From Streptococcus oralis subsp. tigurinus (lineage in GTDB: Bacteria; Bacillota; Bacilli; Lactobacillales; Streptococcaceae): a stretch of DNA of 64,000 nucleotides. The notes under the pieces were generated by a model. That model made no database searches, was not told the origin of the DNA, and saw nothing but the letters and a program-made list of their open reading frames with translations. The first letter of the stretch is position 1. Each line of letters opens with the position of its first letter. The DNA lies in NCBI RefSeq assembly GCF_002356415.1, contig NZ_AP018338.1:868001-932000 (forward strand). Direction: 5' to 3'. Positions 46,009-54,488 of this stretch are shown here, in pieces. The position numbers were made by a program, and so were the translations under genes.

Positions 46009-46818
46009 ATGAGTGAAAAAGGCTTTAAATACAGTATTTTAGCATCAGGTTCCAGTGGAAATTCCTTTTATCTGGAAACCCCAAAAAAGAAAATCCTAGT
46101 GGATGCGGGCTTGTCTGGTAAGAAAATTTCAAGTCTGCTAGCTGAAATCAATCGCAAACCTGAAGATCTGGATGCGATTCTGATTACGCATGAGCACTCA
46201 GATCATATCCATGGGGTCGGTGTATTGGCTCGTAAATATGGTATGGATCTTTACGCCAATGAAAAGACTTGGCAGGCTATGGAGAATAGTAAGTATCTTG
46301 GCAAGATAGACTCTTCACAAAAGCATATTTTTGAAATGGGTAAAACCAAAACCTTTGGTGATATCGACATTGAGAGTTTTGGTGTTAGCCATGATGCGGC
46401 AGCACCACAGTTTTATCGTTTTATGAAGGATGATAAGAGTTTTGTCATGTTGACTGACACAGGTTATGTTAGTGATCGTATGGCAGGAATTGTTGAAAAT
46501 GCGGATGGTTACCTCATCGAGTCCAACCACGATGTAGAAATCTTACGAGCTGGATCTTATGCTTGGCGACTCAAACAGCGTATCCTATCTGATCTCGGTC
46601 ACCTTTCTAACGAAGACGGTGCTGAGGCCATGATTCGTGCCATGGGAAATCGTACCAAGAAAATCTACCTTGGCCACTTGTCCAAAGAGAACAATATCAA
46701 GGAGCTGGCTCATATGACCATGGTCAATCAGCTAGCCCAAGCTGATCTGGGAGTCGGAGTAGACTTTAAGGTTTATGATACCTCACCAGATACCGCAACT
46801 CCATTAACAGATATATAA
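46009..46818 (+). CDS. vicX: MBL-fold metallohydrolase VicX (WalJ/YycJ)
   Basis: A 269-residue metallo-beta-lactamase-fold protein; the homologue YycJ/WalJ of other Firmicutes is reported as an exonuclease in mismatch repair. Seen: ASGSSGNSFYLET at the start, metal motif THEHSDHIHGVG near 60-71, TDTGYV near 140, and LGHLSKENN near 222. It ends in a terminator that is nearly identical to the one closing the restriction-like island. Confidence 0.94.
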   Translation: MSEKGFKYSILASGSSGNSFYLETPKKKILVDAGLSGKKISSLLAEINRKPEDLDAILITHEHSDHIHGVGVLARKYGMDLYANEKTWQAMENSKYLGKIDSSQKHIFEMGKTKTFGDIDIESFGVSHDAAAPQFYRFMKDDKSFVMLTDTGYVSDRMAGIVENADGYLIESNHDVEILRAGSYAWRLKQRILSDLGHLSNEDGAEAMIRAMGNRTKKIYLGHLSKENNIKELAHMTMVNQLAQADLGVGVDFKVYDTSPDTATPLTDI

Positions 46819-46842
46819 AAAAGAAGGCGAGTGCCTTCTTTT
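46817..46842 (+). terminator. Terminator after vicX (left copy of a repeated hairpin)
   Basis: AAGAAGGC-GAGT-GCCTTCTTTT, preceded by A residues. A 26-base copy differing only in the loop (GAGA) lies at 52050-52075 after the restriction-like island. Confidence 0.9.
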
Positions 46843-46925
46843 CTTATGTTTAGCTATTATTTTCTACTCCAAACACGATCTAAAATATGATATAATAAGG
46901 TTTATAGTACGAGAAAGGTTGCCTT

Positions 46926-48800
46926 ATGACGATAGATATTAGTGAAGAAAAGTTGGCTTTGGAGTCTGCTGACTTATTAAAAATTCTTTTAAAAGATCGA
47001 ACGACAAAGAAAAATATTGTTTGGGCAACGCATTCTTATGAATTGTTGGGAAAGGGATTTGCTTCAAGTGACCGCATTACTCCAAGTAGGGTGACGGGAA
47101 ACTATGCAAACTTGATTCAACCCCGATCAGAAAAGTCCAAGTATGAACAAAAAGACCGAACCAAGATTAGAGCCGAAGTCTTTACGCCAACTTGGTTGGT
47201 TGAAAAGCAAAATGGCTACGTGGAAGCTGAACTTGAAGCTCTAGCTCTTGAAGATTATATCCAAGTCCGCTGGCTAGAAATCACCTGTGGTGAAGCACCT
47301 TATATGGTTTCTCGCTATGATACAGTGATTGGTGAGGAAATTCCATTATCTGAGCGAGTTGGTTTTCTTGATAGAAAATTGCAACGCATTAGTCGTGAGG
47401 TCTCAGATGAAGCCACCTTCTATAAGCTTGTAAAAAAAGCTTATCGATCTTCTTATGGATATGAGTATCAAGGAGATTCTCTGCTTTTGGCGCGTGAAAA
47501 TCTTTTAGCAACATTTGAGGACTACTATCTTGCAAAGACTGGCAATCAACCGACCTTAGAGCAAAAGAAAGAAATTGCGACTATTATATCCTACAATGTC
47601 TTTCAGATGGATGGACTGAAAAAAATTAGTCCTTACTCAGCTACACAAGAGCAATCTCAACAACTAAGCTTGTTTTCAGATGAGCTAGAAGTTCAAGAAG
47701 TAGAAGAATCTAAAACCCAAATCAAAAACTGGAAAAAGAATAAAATGATAGGTTTTGAGAGCCTATCAAGCGAGGAAAGTGAAATGAAATTTGATGTCGT
47801 GATAGGAAATCCGCCGTATCAGGAAGAATTACAAGGGACAAGTGATAAACCAATATATCATCATTTCATGGATGAATCTTATAAGATTAGTAGAAAATCA
47901 GTATTAATAACACCTGCTAGATTTTTATTTAAAGCTGGGAAAACACCAAAATCATGGAATGAAAAAATGCTGTTGAATGAACATTTCAAAGTCATGTATT
48001 ATGTTCAAGATTCTTCAAAAGTTTTTCCTGGTACGGATATTAAAGGCGGAGTAACGATTAGTTACCATGATAATGATAGAGTTTTTGGAGCAATAAAAAC
48101 ATATACTCCTTTTACTGAATTGAATGAAATCTTACAGTTAGTTATTAACCATAAAATTTTTAAACCAATTACTCCGATTATTTATTTACAAAATAAATTT
48201 AATTTAGATGCTGTTTATAGTGATTATCCAGAGTTGCGGTTTGTTATTGGTAGTGATGGAAAAGAGAAACGTCTTACTACATCAATTTTTGAACAACTTC
48301 CATTATTTACAGATATAACACAATCAGATGATGATATTAAAATACTAGGACTAATCAAAAATAAACGTCAGTATAAATATATAAATAAAAAATATATTGA
48401 GAAACATGGAAATTTGAATAAATATAAAGTATTGTTACCTAAGTCCAATGGGAGTGGGGCGATTGGCGAAGTCCTATCGACCCCACTCGTGGGTACCCCA
48501 CTCGTGGGTTATACACAATCTTTTATTTCTTTTGGTAATTTTGATTTAGAAGTTGAAGCTGAAAACTGTCTAAAATATATTAAAACAACATTTTGTAGAA
48601 CATTGTTAGGGACTCTTAAGATTACTCAGGATAATAATAAAGATACTTGGCAAAATGTCCCTCTCCAAGACTTTACGGTCAATTCGGACATTGATTGGAC
48701 ACAATCAGTGGCTGATATTGACCGCCAGCTCTATCAAAAATATGGTCTTTCTCCAGAGCATATAGCTTTTATTAAAATACATGTGAAGGAGATGGATTGA
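46926..48800 (+). CDS. Eco57I-like N6-adenine DNA methyltransferase
   Basis: A 624-residue gamma-class adenine methylase of the Eco57I-like type. Motif X is VFTPTWLV near 85-92; motif I is ITCGEAPYM near 119 (degenerate but placed correctly); motif IV is NPPY at 295-298, in DVVIGNPPYQEE. The C-terminal third (about 370-620) should be the target-recognition part; it is AT-rich and contains a 15-base tandem repeat (TPLVG twice). A ribosome-like AAAGGTTG precedes the ATG, and a promoter (TATAAT, about 46892) lies upstream. It overlaps the helicase gene by one base. Probably modifies DNA for the adjacent nuclease. Confidence 0.88.
   Translation: MTIDISEEKLALESADLLKILLKDRTTKKNIVWATHSYELLGKGFASSDRITPSRVTGNYANLIQPRSEKSKYEQKDRTKIRAEVFTPTWLVEKQNGYVEAELEALALEDYIQVRWLEITCGEAPYMVSRYDTVIGEEIPLSERVGFLDRKLQRISREVSDEATFYKLVKKAYRSSYGYEYQGDSLLLARENLLATFEDYYLAKTGNQPTLEQKKEIATIISYNVFQMDGLKKISPYSATQEQSQQLSLFSDELEVQEVEESKTQIKNWKKNKMIGFESLSSEESEMKFDVVIGNPPYQEELQGTSDKPIYHHFMDESYKISRKSVLITPARFLFKAGKTPKSWNEKMLLNEHFKVMYYVQDSSKVFPGTDIKGGVTISYHDNDRVFGAIKTYTPFTELNEILQLVINHKIFKPITPIIYLQNKFNLDAVYSDYPELRFVIGSDGKEKRLTTSIFEQLPLFTDITQSDDDIKILGLIKNKRQYKYINKKYIEKHGNLNKYKVLLPKSNGSGAIGEVLSTPLVGTPLVGYTQSFISFGNFDLEVEAENCLKYIKTTFCRTLLGTLKITQDNNKDTWQNVPLQDFTVNSDIDWTQSVADIDRQLYQKYGLSPEHIAFIKIHVKEMD
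48480..48509 (+). repeat. 15-base tandem repeat inside the methylase gene
   Basis: Two exact copies of ACCCCACTCGTGGGT, each self-complementary (CCCAC/GTGGG), lie in frame and encode TPLVG twice. Gain or loss of a copy would change the protein by five residues without a frameshift. Confidence 0.9.
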
Positions 48801-51800
48801 TGGTAGAAATTAAAACTTCTAAAGAGATTCATCCTAAAATCTATGCCTACACCACTCCTACGGTAACTAGTAATGAGGGCTGGATTAAGATTGGTTATAC
48901 AGAGCGTGATGTCACGCAACGGATTAAAGAACAAACGCATACTGCTCATATAGATACTGATGTCTTATGGACTGGGGATGCAGCCTATACGGAAGAACCT
49001 GATAAAGGAAAAACTTTTAAGGACCATGATTTCCACCATTTCCTTTCTTTTCATGATGTGGAACGTCGTCCCAAGACTGAATGGTTTTACTTTAATGGAA
49101 CTCCTGAAAAATCTAAAAATCTTTTTGATAAGTTTGTTCAGCATGATTTGTCAGGTTATCAGCCTGGTCAAGGACAGGACTATACCTTACGACAAGAGCA
49201 AGAAGAGGCAGTTTCTAAAACTTTAGCTTATTTCAAGAATCATCTAGGAGGTAAGTTTCTCTGGAATGCCAAGCCACGTTTTGGTAAAACCTTATCTACC
49301 TATGACCTAGCTCGTCGAATGGATGCTGTCAATGTCCTAATCGTAACCAACAGACCTGCAATAGCTAACTCATGGTATGATGATTTTGAAAAATTCATAG
49401 CTGGTCAAACGACTTATAAGTTTGTTTCAGAAACAGACAGTCTTAAAAATCGGCCAACCTTGTCACGAAAAGAATTTGTTGGTATTTTAGATGACGATGT
49501 AAGACAACTTGCTTTTATCAGTCTCCAAGACTTGAAAGGCTCTGCTTATCTTGGTGGAGAGCACAATAAACTCAAATGGGTAACCGACCTACATTGGGAC
49601 TTGTTGGTTATCGATGAAGCTCACGAAGGAGTTGCTACCTTCAAGACAGATCAGGCTTTTAATAAGATTCGTCGAAACTTTACCTTGCATCTATCAGGAA
49701 CTCCATTTAAGGCACTAGCTAAGGGAGAATTTACCGAGGAGCAGATCTACAACTGGTCTTACGCTGATGAGCAGGCAGCTAAAACAACTTGGTCACCTGA
49801 TCAAGAAGAGGAAAATCCATATGAGAGCTTGCCTCAGTTAAATCTCTTTACCTATCAAATGTCTCAGATGATTGGAGAGGAGTTAGAAAAAGGGGCTCAA
49901 CTCGATGGAGAGAACATCGACTATGCTTTTGACTTGAGTGAGTTCTTCGCAACAGATGATAAAGGGAAATTTATCCATGAGCAAGATGTCAGAAATTGGT
50001 TAGAGACTTTATCAAGCAATGAAAAGTATCCATTTTCAACCAAAGAACTTCGTAATGAACTCAAGCATACTTTGTGGCTCTTAGAACGTGTAGCCTCAGC
50101 AAAAGCCTTAAAAGTACTGCTAGAGGAACATCCCATCTATGAAAACTATGAGATTGTGTTAGCTGCTGGTGACGGGCGTATGTCTGAGGAAGATGATAAG
50201 GTTAAACTCAAATCCCTAGACTTGGTTAGAAAAGCGGTAGCAGAGAATGACAAAACCATTACCCTATCCGTCGGTCAATTGACGACAGGTGTGACGATCC
50301 CTGAATGGACAGGCGTATTGATGTTATCAAACTTAAAATCACCTGCCATTTATATGCAAGCTGCCTTTCGTGCACAAAACCCTTACTCATGGAGCGATAA
50401 CAAAGGAAATCACTTCCGCAAAGAAAGAGCCTATGTATTTGACTTTGCGCCAGAAAGAACCCTGATTCTCTTTGATGAGTTTGCGAACAACTTATCACTT
50501 GCGACTGCAGGAGGTGGTGGAACTTCCGCAACTCGTGAAGAGAACATCAGAGAACTCTTAAATTTCTTCCCTGTCATAGCAGAAGACCGTGCAGGTAAGA
50601 TGGTTGAAATTGATGCTAAGGCAGTTCTGACTATACCGCGTCAAATAAAAGCTAGGGAAGTCCTCAAACGAGGGTTTATGTCTAATCTCTTATTTGATAA
50701 TATCAGCGGCATTTTCCAAGCCAGTCAAACCGTTCTAGACATCTTAAATGAACTACCAGTTGAAAAGGAAGGAAAGTTACAAACATCATCGGATCTACTA
50801 GACTTTTCAGGTGTTACAGTGGATGATGAGGGCAATGCAGTGGTTGACCATGAAATCGTGGTCAATCAACAAGCACGACTTTTTGGTGAAAAAATTTATG
50901 GGCTTGGTGAGTCTGTTGCTGAATTAGTCACAAAAGATGAGGAAAGAACTCAAAAACAGCTGGTCAATGACTTGAGTAAGACCGTTTCTTCAGTAATTGT
51001 AGAGGAATTGAAGGCTGGATATGATCTGAAAACTCGGGAAACAGATCAAATCAAGAAACAAATTGCAGCAACATTTGAGAACGAAGTTCGAAAAAATGAG
51101 ATTGAACGTAAAATTTCTGAAGCTCATATCAAGGAAGAGTTGCAACAACAACTCAAGGAAACAAATGATAAGGAACAGAAAGATAAGATTCAAGAAGATC
51201 TTGAAAAACGTATAGAAGAAAATAATCTCATTCACAAAGAAAAACTAGAACAAACACTCAAAAATGAAGTGGAAAAAATGCCTGAGAAGTTCATCGAACA
51301 GGTTGAGATAAAACGTGTAGAGCAGTTGAAACAATCAGCTCAGGATGAGATTCGGGACCATCTTCGAGGATTTGCACGAACAATCCCTAGTTTTATCATG
51401 GCCTACGGTGATCAATCTCTAACACTTGATAATTTTGACATCTTTGTTCCTGAGCATGTCTTCTTTGAAGTGACTGGTATTACGATTGACCAATTTCGTT
51501 ATTTGAGAGATGGTGGGCAAGATTTTGCAGGACATCTCTTTGATCGAGCAACATTCGATGAAGCTATTCAAGAATTTCTTCGCAAGAAAGAGGAGTTGGC
51601 GGATTATTTTAAAGATCAAAAAGAAGATATCTTTGACTATATTCCACCACAAAAAACCAACCAAATTTTCACTCCTAAACGGGTAGTGAAGAGAATGGTG
51701 GATGACCTTGAAAAAGAAAATCCAGGAATCTTTGATGATCCGTCTAAGACATTCATTGATTTGTACATGAAGTCAGGTCTCTATATTGCAGAGCTTGTTA

Positions 51801-52051
51801 AGCGGCTATATAACAGCAATGGCTTGAAAGAAGCTTTTCCAAATCCTGAAGAACGCTTAAAACATATCCTAGAAAACCAAGTTTATGGATTTGCACCGTC
51901 CGAAATTATCTATAACATTTCCACTAATTTTATCTTTGGAAATCTCTCTCAAGATATCAGTAGAAAGAACTTTGTTTTAGAAGACACCATTCCAGCTGCC
52001 AAAGAAGGTAGGATTCAGGAATTGGTGGATAAATATTTTGAATATAATTAA
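48800..52051 (+). CDS. GIY-YIG nuclease / SF2 helicase / degenerate methylase-like protein
   Basis: A 1083-residue protein from ATG 48800, which overlaps the methylase stop (TGATG); AAGGAG is upstream. Domains in order: a T5orf172-type GIY-YIG nuclease at about 10-100 (YAY at 15-17, IKIGYT with Tyr33, Arg41, Glu94); an SF2 helicase at about 125-580 with PRFGKT at 159-164, DEAH at 272-275, SGTP at 299-302 and QAAFRAQ at 520-526; a Gln/Glu/Lys-rich coiled coil at about 690-850; and a C-terminal domain with FTPKRVVKRMVDDL (957-) and FIDLYMKSGLYIAEL (985-) like methylase motifs X and I but no NPPY. It is predicted to translocate on DNA and cut it. Confidence 0.87.
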   Translation: MVEIKTSKEIHPKIYAYTTPTVTSNEGWIKIGYTERDVTQRIKEQTHTAHIDTDVLWTGDAAYTEEPDKGKTFKDHDFHHFLSFHDVERRPKTEWFYFNGTPEKSKNLFDKFVQHDLSGYQPGQGQDYTLRQEQEEAVSKTLAYFKNHLGGKFLWNAKPRFGKTLSTYDLARRMDAVNVLIVTNRPAIANSWYDDFEKFIAGQTTYKFVSETDSLKNRPTLSRKEFVGILDDDVRQLAFISLQDLKGSAYLGGEHNKLKWVTDLHWDLLVIDEAHEGVATFKTDQAFNKIRRNFTLHLSGTPFKALAKGEFTEEQIYNWSYADEQAAKTTWSPDQEEENPYESLPQLNLFTYQMSQMIGEELEKGAQLDGENIDYAFDLSEFFATDDKGKFIHEQDVRNWLETLSSNEKYPFSTKELRNELKHTLWLLERVASAKALKVLLEEHPIYENYEIVLAAGDGRMSEEDDKVKLKSLDLVRKAVAENDKTITLSVGQLTTGVTIPEWTGVLMLSNLKSPAIYMQAAFRAQNPYSWSDNKGNHFRKERAYVFDFAPERTLILFDEFANNLSLATAGGGGTSATREENIRELLNFFPVIAEDRAGKMVEIDAKAVLTIPRQIKAREVLKRGFMSNLLFDNISGIFQASQTVLDILNELPVEKEGKLQTSSDLLDFSGVTVDDEGNAVVDHEIVVNQQARLFGEKIYGLGESVAELVTKDEERTQKQLVNDLSKTVSSVIVEELKAGYDLKTRETDQIKKQIAATFENEVRKNEIERKISEAHIKEELQQQLKETNDKEQKDKIQEDLEKRIEENNLIHKEKLEQTLKNEVEKMPEKFIEQVEIKRVEQLKQSAQDEIRDHLRGFARTIPSFIMAYGDQSLTLDNFDIFVPEHVFFEVTGITIDQFRYLRDGGQDFAGHLFDRATFDEAIQEFLRKKEELADYFKDQKEDIFDYIPPQKTNQIFTPKRVVKRMVDDLEKENPGIFDDPSKTFIDLYMKSGLYIAELVKRLYNSNGLKEAFPNPEERLKHILENQVYGFAPSEIIYNISTNFIFGNLSQDISRKNFVLEDTIPAAKEGRIQELVDKYFEYN

Positions 52052-52075
52052 AAAAGAAGGCGAGAGCCTTCTTTT
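52050..52075. terminator. Terminator between the restriction-like island and the thioredoxin-like gene (right copy)
   Basis: AAGAAGGC-GAGA-GCCTTCTTTT, with A residues before and T residues after, between converging genes. It differs from the 46817 copy only in the loop. Confidence 0.9.
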
Positions 52076-52083
52076 GTTGTCTT

Positions 52084-52431
52084 TTACAATCCTGCAAATT
52101 CTTTGATTTCTTCTGCTGACATGGAAGAGTCGCAACGGACATTGATTTGGCCATCAGCAACATGAACGAATCCCGGAACAGTTGGGATACCATAGCGTGA
52201 ACGGAAATCTTGCAAAGCATTGAGTTGGCTAGGTTCTTCGCTATTGATGAAGTAGATGTGGGCTTTGGTTTCAGCTACGACACCTGCCAATGTGCCTGCA
52301 AATTTACGGCAGTAAGGGCAAGTTTTACGGCCAATAAAGAAGGTTGCTGTTTCTTTATTATCGAGTGCTTCTTGCGCACGCGCAACTGTAGTGACTTCAA
52401 GGTCTTTGATATTATCTAAAAATTGTTCCAT
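52084..52431 (-). CDS. Thioredoxin-fold protein (bacteriocin transport accessory-like)
   Basis: A 115-residue thioredoxin-fold protein with the active-site CPYC in FIGRKTCPYCRKFAG near 33-47 and the cis-Pro region GIPTVPGFVHVADG near 84. There is no signal peptide, so it is cytoplasmic. Pneumococcal homologues are annotated bacteriocin transport accessory protein (Bta) and lie next to pgm, as here, but no bacteriocin gene is near; general disulfide or redox work is the safer reading. Confidence 0.83.
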   Translation of the reverse strand: MEQFLDNIKDLEVTTVARAQEALDNKETATFFIGRKTCPYCRKFAGTLAGVVAETKAHIYFINSEEPSQLNALQDFRSRYGIPTVPGFVHVADGQINVRCDSSMSAEEIKEFAGL

Positions 52432-52505
52432 GAGATTACCTCGCTTTCATTGATAAGTCTAGTATGCCATAAAGTTTCTAAAAATGCTTAGATTTGATAC
52501 GAAAA

Positions 52506-52534
52506 AAAGATGAGACTGGTTGGTCTCATCTTTT
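52506..52534 (-). terminator. Terminator after pgm
   Basis: On the minus strand AGATGAGAC pairs with GTCTCATCT, followed by seven T residues. Confidence 0.88.
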
Positions 52535-52542
52535 ATAGGGCT

Positions 52543-54261
52543 TTATTTTACAAAGGCATTGATTTCAGCTTCGATATTAGCAATCTTAGCTTGTGAATCT
52601 TCATTACTTTCACCCACAACGGCAATGTAGAACTTGATTTTTGGTTCAGTACCGGAAGGACGAACGGCAATCCATGAACCATCAGCAAGTGTGTATTTCA
52701 AAACATCACTTGGAGGAGTTGTCAAGTTTGTAACAGTACCATCAGCAGCAGTAGCAGTTTGAGCCTTGAAGTCTTCTACGACAGTGATAGTTGTTGCGTT
52801 CCATTCTTTTGGAGCATTGTTACGGAACTTAGCCATGATTTCCTTGATTTGTTCTGCACCATCAACACCAGAAAGGGTAACAGAGATAGTCTTTTCAGCG
52901 TAGTAGCCGTATTCTTTGTAGATTTCTTCGATACCGTCAGCAAGTGTCAAACCACGTGAACGGTAGTAGGCAGCAAGCTCAGCAACGACAAGAACGGCTT
53001 GGATAGCATCTTTATCACGTACGAATGGCTTAATCAAGTAACCGAAGCTTTCTTCAAATCCCATCATGTAAGTGTGATTGTGTTTTTCTTCAAATTCTTG
53101 AATTTTTTCAGCGATAAATTTGAAACCAGTCAAAACGTTGAACATGGTTGCGCCGTAGCTTTCAGCAATTTTCGTTACCAAGTCAGTTGAAACGATTGAT
53201 TTGCAGAGAGCAGCATTTTCAGGAAGAGTTCCAGCATTTTTGTGGGCTTCCAAGATGTATTTAGCCATGATAGCACCGATTTGGTTACCTGAAAGGTTAA
53301 GGTAGCTACCATCTTTTTGAAGAACTTCAACACCAACACGGTCAGCGTCAGGGTCAGTTGCAACAAGCACATCTGCACCAACTTGACGACCAAGTTCTTC
53401 AGCAAGGGCGAAGGCTGCTTGGCTTTCTGGGTTTGGAGATTTTACAGTTGAGAAGTCAGGATCAGCAGTTGCTTGTGCTTCAACAACTTGAACAGAGTCA
53501 AATCCTGCTTGAGCAAGAGCACGACGAGCCAACATTTCACCCGTACCATGAAGTGGTGTGTAGACAATCTTCATGTCTTTACCGAATTCTTCAATCAAGG
53601 TTGGGTTGATGTTTACGTCCTTAACTTCTTTAAGATATTCAACATCGACAGCTTCGCCAATGACTTCAATCAAGCCAGAAGCTTTTTCTGCTTCGACATC
53701 AGCAACTTCCACAGCGAATGGATTTTCGATAGCACGAATGTAAGTGGTCAAAGCATCTGCATCATGTGGAGGCATTTGTCCACCGTCTTCTCCATAAACC
53801 TTGTAACCGTTAAATGGAGCAGGATTGTGGCTGGCAGTAATCATGATACCTGCGAAACAGTTGAGGTGACGAACAGCGAATGAGAGTTCTGGAGTTGGAC
53901 GGAGGCTTTCAAATACGTAAGATTTGATACCGTGTTTAGCAAGAACTGCTGCAGATTCAAAGGCAAACTCAGGTGAGAAGTGACGGCTATCATAGGCAAT
54001 CGCCACACCACGTTCTTTTTCATTTCCACCTTTTGATTCAATCAAACGAGCCAAACCTTCGGTAGCTTGACGAACAACGTAGATGTTGATGCGGTTTGTA
54101 CCAGCACCGATCAAACCACGCATACCAGCAGTGCCAAATTCAAGATTGGTATAAAAGGCATCTTCCTTAGTTTTTTCGTCCATATTTTCCAAATCTTGAC
54201 GAAGGTAGTCTGGAAGGCCGGTAAAATCGACCCATTTTTGATAATTTTCTTGGTAAGTCAT
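52543..54261 (-). CDS. pgm: Phosphoglucomutase (alpha-D-phosphohexomutase family)
   Basis: Interconverts glucose 6-phosphate and glucose 1-phosphate, supplying UDP-glucose for capsule, glycolipid and glycogen-like polymers. Seen: 572 residues; phosphoserine loop MITASHNPAPFNGYKVYG near 140; Mg loop DPDADRVG near 302; sugar-binding GFEESFGYL near 398; and the phosphate-binding RPSGTEPKIKFY near the C-terminus. Ribosome site AAAGGAG. Its promoter (TATAAT at 54298-54303 on the minus strand) has a cre-like sequence right after the -10 box. Confidence 0.96.
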   Translation of the reverse strand: MTYQENYQKWVDFTGLPDYLRQDLENMDEKTKEDAFYTNLEFGTAGMRGLIGAGTNRINIYVVRQATEGLARLIESKGGNEKERGVAIAYDSRHFSPEFAFESAAVLAKHGIKSYVFESLRPTPELSFAVRHLNCFAGIMITASHNPAPFNGYKVYGEDGGQMPPHDADALTTYIRAIENPFAVEVADVEAEKASGLIEVIGEAVDVEYLKEVKDVNINPTLIEEFGKDMKIVYTPLHGTGEMLARRALAQAGFDSVQVVEAQATADPDFSTVKSPNPESQAAFALAEELGRQVGADVLVATDPDADRVGVEVLQKDGSYLNLSGNQIGAIMAKYILEAHKNAGTLPENAALCKSIVSTDLVTKIAESYGATMFNVLTGFKFIAEKIQEFEEKHNHTYMMGFEESFGYLIKPFVRDKDAIQAVLVVAELAAYYRSRGLTLADGIEEIYKEYGYYAEKTISVTLSGVDGAEQIKEIMAKFRNNAPKEWNATTITVVEDFKAQTATAADGTVTNLTTPPSDVLKYTLADGSWIAVRPSGTEPKIKFYIAVVGESNEDSQAKIANIEAEINAFVK

Positions 54262-54284
54262 AGAGTATCTCCTTTATCTATTGC

Positions 54285-54298
54285 TTTGATCGCTTTCA
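54285..54298 (-). promoter_or_regulatory. cre-like site at the pgm promoter
   Basis: On the minus strand TGAAAGCGATCAAA directly follows the -10 box TATAAT. It matches the first ten positions of catabolite-response elements (TGWAANCGNT) but not the final CA. CcpA control is possible but weakly supported. Confidence 0.35.
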
Positions 54299-54476
54299 TT
54301 ATATCACGATTTGATATTTTAGTAAAACGTTAGCATAACTTAAAATGTTGGAAATTTACTTTTATTTCATTGTAGAAGAATAGCCCAATACGCTTTCTAA
54401 TGAAAAAGAAGATGAATAGTTCGGGTTTATGACTCAAACTTTTTTCATTGCAATTGTGCAAAAGAGAAAAAGATAG

Positions 54477-54488
54477 TAAAATGGATGT
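54477..54488 (+). promoter_or_regulatory. ABC-F gene promoter, predicted leaderless
   Basis: TAAAAT (54477-54482) ends six bases before the ATG at 54489. No TG extension and no clear ribosome site. Confidence 0.55.
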
